Notes under the pieces: generated by a model
Told to the model about the DNA's origin: nothing
Databases searched by the model: none
Seen by the model: the letters and a program-made list of their open reading frames with translations, nothing else
In this document: in pieces, positions 58,712 through 64,000 of the stretch
Position numbering within the stretch: position 1 is the stretch's first letter
How the letters are laid out: each line of letters starts with the position of its first letter
Position numbers and translations under genes: made by a program
Assembly (NCBI GenBank): GCA_016650445.1
Contig: JAENVS010000035.1
Location: 55,327 to 119,326 of the forward strand
Reading direction: 5' to 3'
Source: Frankiaceae bacterium
Lineage (GTDB): Bacteria; Actinomycetota; Actinomycetes; Mycobacteriales; SCTD01
DNA length: 64,000 nt

Positions 58712-61294
58712 GTGAGCTCCGACAGCTCCGCAGTGCGCGGCCTGAGCGGTATGCGAGCCCGATGGGCTTGCATGCCGCTCAGCGGCCGTCTGCACGTGGT
58801 GGTCGGGACGGTGCTCGCCGGCGCCGTCGCGGTGATGGTGATCGAGGCGCTCGCCCTGCGTGACACGCCGGTGCCCGACGCGTGGCGCCTGCTGCTCATT
58901 GCCTGCCTGCTGCCGCTGTCGGAGCGTGCCCTTCTGCACGTGCGCTTCGGCGCGCACCAGTACTCGTTCACCTGGGGCGAGGCGTGCATCGTCATCGGGT
59001 TCGCGACCATCCCGCCGAGCTGGGTGGTCTTGATCGCCGGCCCGACGGTCACCGCGGTGCACCTGACTGCGCGCCGCGGCTGGCTGAAGTCGCTGTTCAA
59101 CGGCGCAGCGTTCACGGCTTCCGCAGCGGTCGCCGCCGCCGGCGTGCAGGCGTATGCCGTTCAGCCGTACCTGCTGACCGACCCGCGCGACGCGGTCGTT
59201 TTGTTCCTCAGCGTCACGATGTTCAGCGCGACGAGCGCGATCCTCACCTCGGTCGTGGTCGCAGTCGCACAGCAACGCTCCCCCCGCGCCGTCCTCGCCG
59301 AGAACGGGCGCATGCTCCTGGCGATCTGGGCCGGCAACGTGCTCGCCGCGACCGCGATGCTGCTCGTCGTCGAGACCAACCCGGTGCTGTTGGTCGGCGT
59401 ACCGCCGGTCATGGCCGGTGTCTACGCGGCGTACCGCGGGCTGCTGTCCACGCGCCAGGAGCGCGACATGTGGCAGCAGTTCGAGGCAGCGACACGCGAG
59501 CTCAACCAGCTCGAGGAGACTGACATCGCCCGGGTGGCGCTGAACCGCGCTGCCCAGCTGTTCAAGACCGACCGGGTCGAGCTGTTCCTGTTCGCCAGCG
59601 GCCAGCGCACCAACCGGCTGTACTCGCGGGAAGCCGACGAGCGCGTGGTCTGCGAGACGATGGGTGACGCCGTCCCCGGTGGGCCCGGCCGCACCGTGTT
59701 CGTCGAGGTCGGTCGTGAGGGCGACGCGACCAGCGAGATCACCTGCATCGAGGCGCCGCTCGAAGGACCCAAGGGACGGGTCGGCAGCCTGCGGCTGCTG
59801 TTCGACGGTCCGGTCAAGCTCAACGCTCGCGAGCGGCACGTCCTGCGGACCTACGCGCATGCTGTCAGCACGACGGTCCTCAACGCCGGCCTGTACGACG
59901 ACGTGCGCGCGGAGGCGATCCGGCACGCGTACGAGGCGAGTCATGACCCGCTGACCGGCCTCGCCAACCGCGTGCTGCTGCAGGACGAGGCGCGCAAGGC
60001 GATCGCCGGCACCGACGGCACGAGCACGGCGCTGCTGCTGCTCGACCTCGACCACTTCAAGGAGATCAACGACACGCTCGGCCACGCAGCAGGTGACTTC
60101 CTGCTGCAGCGGGTGGCAGACCGGCTCCGCAGCGCCGCCGGCCCGTCCCGCCTCGTCTCCCGGCTCGGCGGTGACGAGTTCGCCATCCTCCTCACCGGTC
60201 TGGCTGCCCCCGAGGAGGCCGAACCGGTCGCGGAGAGCCTGCTGCGCGTGCTGGCCGAGCCGGTCGAGTTCGAGGGCTTGCGGCTCTCCGTCGAGGGCAG
60301 TCTCGGCGTCGCGTGTCACCCGCACGACGCCGGCGACGCCGAGGAGCTGTTCCGCCGCGCCGACGTGGCGATGTACCAGGCGAAGACCGACCGCGGCTCG
60401 TGGGTGCGGTACGACATCGTCCGCGACGACTCGAGCGTCTACCGCCTCGCGCTCGTCGCCGAGCTGCGCTCCGCACTCGAGACCGACCAGATCATCGCCC
60501 ACTTCCAGCCGCAGGCGAGCCTCGATGACGGCACGATCATCGGGGCGGAGGCGCTGGCCCGCTGGCAGCACCCGACCCGCGGTCTGCTGCCGCCATCGGA
60601 GTTCGTCGGTGTCACCGAGCAGTCGGGACTGGTCCGGCCCTTCACCCTGCGCATGCTCGACCTCGCCATCGCGCAGTGCGCGCGCTGGCAGGCCATCGGC
60701 CGACCGGTCACCGTCGCGGTCAACCTCGCGGCGCGGTCACTTCTCGACCGGCAGCTGCCGCAGGACGTCGCCTACATCCTGCAGCGGCACGGTCTGCCGG
60801 CCTCCTGCCTCGTGCTCGAGATCACCGAGACGACCGCGACCAGCGAGCTCGAGGTCGTCGAGGAGATCCTCGGCGCCCTCCGCCGCCTCGGGGTCGGCCT
60901 CTCGGTCGACGACTTCGGCACCGGGTACTCCTCGCTCGCCTTCCTGCAGCGCACAGCCGTGAACGAGCTGAAGGTCGACCGCTCGTTCGTGTCCGGGATG
61001 CTGCAGTCCGACAACGACCTCGCGCTCGTGCGCGCCACCGTGCAGCTGGCGCACAGCCTGGGCGCGAGGGCGGTTGCGGAGGGCGTGGAGGACGGCGAGC
61101 TCGCGGCCGCGCTGCTCGCACTGGGCTGCGACATGGCGCAGGGCTACTGGTTGTCGCCGCCGGTCGCTCCGGAGGAGCTCGAGAAGATGCTCGGCCTCGG
61201 CTCGGAGCGCGAGCACCGGTTCGACATCCCCCTGCCGCGCTTCGCCGCGGGGCAGCACATTCCCGTCACCCGGCTGCGCGCCGTGGAGCGCTAG
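58712..61294 (+). CDS. GGDEF-EAL membrane protein 1
   Basis: An 860-residue c-di-GMP protein. The N-terminal part (about 25-245) has roughly six membrane helices. A GAF-like region follows (about 260-400: VALNRAAQLFKTDRVELFLF). The GGDEF domain has LLDLDHFKEINDTLGHAAG and SRLGGDEFAILL (about 486). The EAL domain has GAEALARWQHPTRGL (about 612), LEITETTA and VDDFGTGYSSLAFLQRT. Both signature motifs are intact, so it may make and degrade c-di-GMP. It starts 2 nt after the protease stop with GTG. Confidence 0.92.
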   Translation: MSSDSSAVRGLSGMRARWACMPLSGRLHVVVGTVLAGAVAVMVIEALALRDTPVPDAWRLLLIACLLPLSERALLHVRFGAHQYSFTWGEACIVIGFATIPPSWVVLIAGPTVTAVHLTARRGWLKSLFNGAAFTASAAVAAAGVQAYAVQPYLLTDPRDAVVLFLSVTMFSATSAILTSVVVAVAQQRSPRAVLAENGRMLLAIWAGNVLAATAMLLVVETNPVLLVGVPPVMAGVYAAYRGLLSTRQERDMWQQFEAATRELNQLEETDIARVALNRAAQLFKTDRVELFLFASGQRTNRLYSREADERVVCETMGDAVPGGPGRTVFVEVGREGDATSEITCIEAPLEGPKGRVGSLRLLFDGPVKLNARERHVLRTYAHAVSTTVLNAGLYDDVRAEAIRHAYEASHDPLTGLANRVLLQDEARKAIAGTDGTSTALLLLDLDHFKEINDTLGHAAGDFLLQRVADRLRSAAGPSRLVSRLGGDEFAILLTGLAAPEEAEPVAESLLRVLAEPVEFEGLRLSVEGSLGVACHPHDAGDAEELFRRADVAMYQAKTDRGSWVRYDIVRDDSSVYRLALVAELRSALETDQIIAHFQPQASLDDGTIIGAEALARWQHPTRGLLPPSEFVGVTEQSGLVRPFTLRMLDLAIAQCARWQAIGRPVTVAVNLAARSLLDRQLPQDVAYILQRHGLPASCLVLEITETTATSELEVVEEILGALRRLGVGLSVDDFGTGYSSLAFLQRTAVNELKVDRSFVSGMLQSDNDLALVRATVQLAHSLGARAVAEGVEDGELAAALLALGCDMAQGYWLSPPVAPEELEKMLGLGSEREHRFDIPLPRFAAGQHIPVTRLRAVER

Positions 61295-61451
61295 CTCCGC
61301 TGTCGCCCTCTCGTCCCGTTTCGGACCACGTGCGTGCAAACAGCACACGGACGTGGCCCAAAAGGACTACGTCTCGGGCCATAGCGGTTCCCAACCGGAT
61401 CACCGAGACTGGGTCGAGACGTGTGTCGACGTGGTCCGGAAGGAGGCCGTT
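61295..61451. other. 157-bp gap between tandem GGDEF-EAL genes
   Basis: No gene is visible. AGGAGG at 61441-61446 serves the next gene. No c-di-GMP riboswitch or clear -10 box was found. Confidence 0.4.
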
Positions 61452-63944
61452 GTGTCGCAGCCCTCGGCCGCCGGCATGCGGCTGACCGCGGCCGAGCTGG
61501 TGCACGCCGGCATCGCCGCCGCAGCGCTCGTCGCGTGGACCGCCGCGGCGGTTGTCGCGTCCTACGCCGGTGTCCCCTCTGCTGCCGACCTGACGCTGGT
61601 CGGGTGCGTCATCGTCCTGTCGCAGCTCTGCTCGACGTACGTCGGTGGCAGCCGATGGCTGCAGCAGGGCGGCACCGAAGCCGCGCTGCTCGTCGGCTTC
61701 GTGCTTCTCGGCCCAGAGTGGTTCGTCGTCGTGGTCGGGACCTGCGTCCTCGGCGCCGACCGCGTCGCCAGGCGACGCTGGCTGCCCGCTGCCAACCGTG
61801 CCGTCGCGTACACGGCGGCTGCCGGACTGTCCGCCGCAACGGCGCGACTGCTGGCGGACTGGCCCCTCGCCCTCACGCCCCGCGACGTCGCAACGCTGGC
61901 GGTGTCGGTTCTCGTGTTCCGCATCGCGACGCGCGCCTTCGCGGCGGCGTCGGCCGGCGAGGGGGTGCGCGCACGTCTGCGGCATCTTCTGACACCGAAG
62001 CCGAAGCTCGACCTGATGGCGCTCGCCATCAGCGCCGCCGCCGCCGGCGGGCTGCTCGCGCTCGTCGACAGCACGGTGCCACCGGCGGTCTCGTTGCCGC
62101 TCGCCATGGGTGCAGCCTTCTTCGGCTGCTGCTTCATCATCTCCGCCCGGGCGGAGCGTCGGCTCTGCGCGCAGCTCGAGGAGGCGGTCCTCCGGCTCGA
62201 CGAGCTCGAGGAGAGCCACGTCGCTGAGGCGGCGCTGCGCGCCGCAACCGCGATCTTCCGGGCCGACACGGCGCAGCTTCAGCTCTACGCCGGCCGCCGG
62301 CCGCCGCGGCTCTACGAGTCATCGTCGGACGGCCCCGTCGTCTGCCGACCCGGTTCCGCCCACGCGAGCGAGGCATCCGCCGGCGCAGCGGGCACGGACA
62401 TCGTCGTCACGTTGACCGGACCTCTCGACGAGATCGGCTGCCTTCGCCTCGTGTTCGCCGGGCGAGCGCGACTTGGCCGGCGTGAGCAGCACGCGCTCCG
62501 TTCCCTCGCCCGAAGCATCGCGTCCGCGGTCGTCGTCGGCGCGCTCCAGGATGACGTGCGCGCGGAGTCGACGCGGCAGGCACACGATGCGGCGCACGAC
62601 CCGCTGACAGGGCTGGCCAACCGCTTCCTGCTGCAGGAGCGCATCCGCGCCGCGATCGACATGCCGCACAACCTCACAACTGCCCTCCTCCTGCTCGACC
62701 TGGACCACTTCAAGGAGATCAACGACACCCTCGGTCATGAGGCCGGGGACTTCCTGCTGCAGCAGGTGGGTGACCGGCTCAGCGCCCTCAACCGTCCTGG
62801 TGACCTCGTCGGCCGGCTCGGCGGTGATGAGTTCGGCGTCCTCCTGACGGGGCTCCTCTCTGCCGATGAGATCGGCCCGGCTGCAGATCAGGTGTTGGCG
62901 CTGCTGTCCGAGCCCGTCTCGTACGACGGCATGCGGTTGTCGGTGGAGGGCAGCGTCGGTGTCGCCTGCTACCCGCAGGACGCCGCCGAGGCGAACGAGT
63001 TGCTGCGCCGCGCGGAAGTCGCGATGTACCACGCGAAGTCCGACCGCGGGTCCTGGGTGCGCTACGACCCGCAGCAGGACGGATCCAGCGTCGAGCGACT
63101 GGCGCTGATCGCCCAGCTGCGGTTCGCCCTCGCGGCGGACGAGATCGTCGCGTACTACCAGCCGCAGGCCGACCTCGCCACCGGCGAGATCGTCGGCGCC
63201 GAAGCGCTCGCCCGCTGGGAGCACCCGGTGCGGGGGCTGCTCATGCCGGTTGACTTCGTCGGCGTCGCCGAGCAGTCGGGACTGGTTCGCCCCTTCACGC
63301 TGCGCATGCTCGACCTGGCGGTGGCGGAGTGCGCGAGCTGGGCTGCGCACGGGCAACCGATCACGGTCGCCGTCAACCTCGCCGCGCGGTCGCTGCTCGA
63401 CCGGCAGCTCCCGCACGACGTTGCGGCTGTTTTGGCCCGCCATCACCTGCCGCCCGACCGCCTCGTCCTGGAGATCACCGAGTCGACCGCGATGAGCGAG
63501 CTCGAGGTCGTGGAGGACGTGCTCGGCCGGCTCCGCCGGCTCGGGGTGGCGATCTCCGTCGACGACTTCGGCACGGGCTACTCGTCGCTGGCGTTCCTGC
63601 AGCGCACCAGGGTGAACGAGCTCAAGGTCGACCAGTCGTTCGTGGTCGGCATGCTCGAGACGGACAGCGACATGGCACTCGTGCGCACCACGGTGCAGCT
63701 GGCCCACAACATCGGCGCCAGAGCTGTGGCCGAGGGAGTGGAGGAGCCGGCGATCGCGGAGGCGCTGCGCGGCGTCGGCTGCGACATGGCCCAGGGCTAC
63801 TGGCTGTCCAAGCCGGTGCCCGCAGCGGACTTCCGGCTGCTGCTCGGCATCGGCGGGCCGCCGACCGCGCAGCCGCTCACCCTGCCGGAGCCCCGCGTCG
63901 AGCCGTTGCTGCCCCTCAAGCACCTCCGCGTCGTCGACGGGTGA
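61452..63944 (+). CDS. GGDEF-EAL membrane protein 2
   Basis: An 830-residue paralogue of the preceding protein with the same layout: membrane helices (about 15-225), a short sensor region, GGDEF (GRLGGDEFGVLL, about 457) and EAL (GAEALARWEHPVRGL, about 583, with LEITESTA and VDDFGTGYSSLAFL). The GGDEF-EAL halves are very similar, and the membrane halves are unrelated in sequence, so the two differ in sensing. GTG 61452 has AGGAGG with 5-nt spacing; the upstream open frame overlaps the first gene and is not coding. Confidence 0.92.
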   Translation: MSQPSAAGMRLTAAELVHAGIAAAALVAWTAAAVVASYAGVPSAADLTLVGCVIVLSQLCSTYVGGSRWLQQGGTEAALLVGFVLLGPEWFVVVVGTCVLGADRVARRRWLPAANRAVAYTAAAGLSAATARLLADWPLALTPRDVATLAVSVLVFRIATRAFAAASAGEGVRARLRHLLTPKPKLDLMALAISAAAAGGLLALVDSTVPPAVSLPLAMGAAFFGCCFIISARAERRLCAQLEEAVLRLDELEESHVAEAALRAATAIFRADTAQLQLYAGRRPPRLYESSSDGPVVCRPGSAHASEASAGAAGTDIVVTLTGPLDEIGCLRLVFAGRARLGRREQHALRSLARSIASAVVVGALQDDVRAESTRQAHDAAHDPLTGLANRFLLQERIRAAIDMPHNLTTALLLLDLDHFKEINDTLGHEAGDFLLQQVGDRLSALNRPGDLVGRLGGDEFGVLLTGLLSADEIGPAADQVLALLSEPVSYDGMRLSVEGSVGVACYPQDAAEANELLRRAEVAMYHAKSDRGSWVRYDPQQDGSSVERLALIAQLRFALAADEIVAYYQPQADLATGEIVGAEALARWEHPVRGLLMPVDFVGVAEQSGLVRPFTLRMLDLAVAECASWAAHGQPITVAVNLAARSLLDRQLPHDVAAVLARHHLPPDRLVLEITESTAMSELEVVEDVLGRLRRLGVAISVDDFGTGYSSLAFLQRTRVNELKVDQSFVVGMLETDSDMALVRTTVQLAHNIGARAVAEGVEEPAIAEALRGVGCDMAQGYWLSKPVPAADFRLLLGIGGPPTAQPLTLPEPRVEPLLPLKHLRVVDG

Positions 63945-63982
63945 CGGCGGCGCGGGCGGGAGAGCCTGTCGTCGTACGGCGT

Positions 63983-63988
63983 TACACT
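63983..63988 (+). promoter_or_regulatory. -10 box near the window end
   Basis: TACACT lies 12 nt before the window end, 39 nt after the last gene. It may drive a gene starting just outside. Given smpB upstream, ssrA is one candidate, but nothing in the remaining bases proves it. Confidence 0.3.
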
Positions 63989-64000
63989 TCCCGGGTAGCA

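Overview
The window is GC-rich chromosomal DNA from an actinobacterium. I cannot name the genus from sequence alone. The evidence is the very high GC content, a BldC-type regulator, an actinobacterial Tad/Flp pilus locus that runs into prfB, the order prfB - ftsE - ftsX - M23 peptidase - smpB, a WS/DGAT acyltransferase, and many genes whose -10 box sits 6-8 nt before the start codon, as expected for leaderless mRNAs. No rRNA, tRNA, CRISPR array, insertion sequence or integrase gene was seen.

Layout. (1) 1-2984: a conserved hypothetical gene, a BldC-like regulator, a SAF-domain (CpaB/RcpC-like) gene and a CpaE-like ATPase, which form the first part of a Tad pilus locus. (2) 2987-17818: ordinary chromosomal genes: acyl-CoA dehydrogenase, LytR C-terminal-domain protein, HAD hydrolase, WS/DGAT, patatin, proline-catabolic aldehyde dehydrogenase, a 1474-residue FHA-FtsK/SpoIIIE ATPase, a secreted beta-propeller protein and others. 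(3) 17948-20996: a three-gene two-component cluster. (4) 21054-42649: a mosaic accessory region. (5) 42650-47239: the rest of the Tad locus (cpaF, tadB, tadC, small Flp-like pilin, two TadE-like proteins, one TadG-like protein). (6) 47251-56488: prfB, a secreted M19-like hydrolase, a class V aminotransferase, ftsE, ftsX, an M23 peptidase and smpB. (7) 56871-63944: a subtilisin-like protease with a WTSSA repeat tail, then two tandem GGDEF-EAL proteins.

The most unusual feature is in region 4. The 5' end of cpaF occurs seven times in the same orientation, at about 21.05, 23.4, 25.05, 34.16, 38.43, 39.26 and 42.65 kb. Only the last copy is a whole gene. The truncated copies stop at the same point, about codon 137, before the Walker A motif. 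Five of the six end in a shared 32-nt core (31 nt in one) whose 3' half is absent from the intact gene. Between the copies lie unrelated cargo modules: hipBA plus a beheaded mazF, a diguanylate cyclase, a two-component/STAS/membrane-protein cluster, secreted proteins, a decayed MNT/HEPN pair, and a cyclase-ATPase regulator. This is the pattern left by repeated site-specific insertion into cpaF by elements that each carry a replacement cpaF 5' end. No recombinase remains, so the mechanism is inferred. The insertions, possibly with older ones, also appear to have separated cpaF from the SAF-cpaE pair.

How the genes could work together: SAF, CpaE, CpaF, TadB, TadC, Flp and the TadE/G proteins would build a Tad pilus. 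Three c-di-GMP proteins could tune surface behaviour. FtsE, FtsX and the M23 peptidase form a septal cell-wall hydrolysis module. PrfB and SmpB serve translation termination and ribosome rescue.
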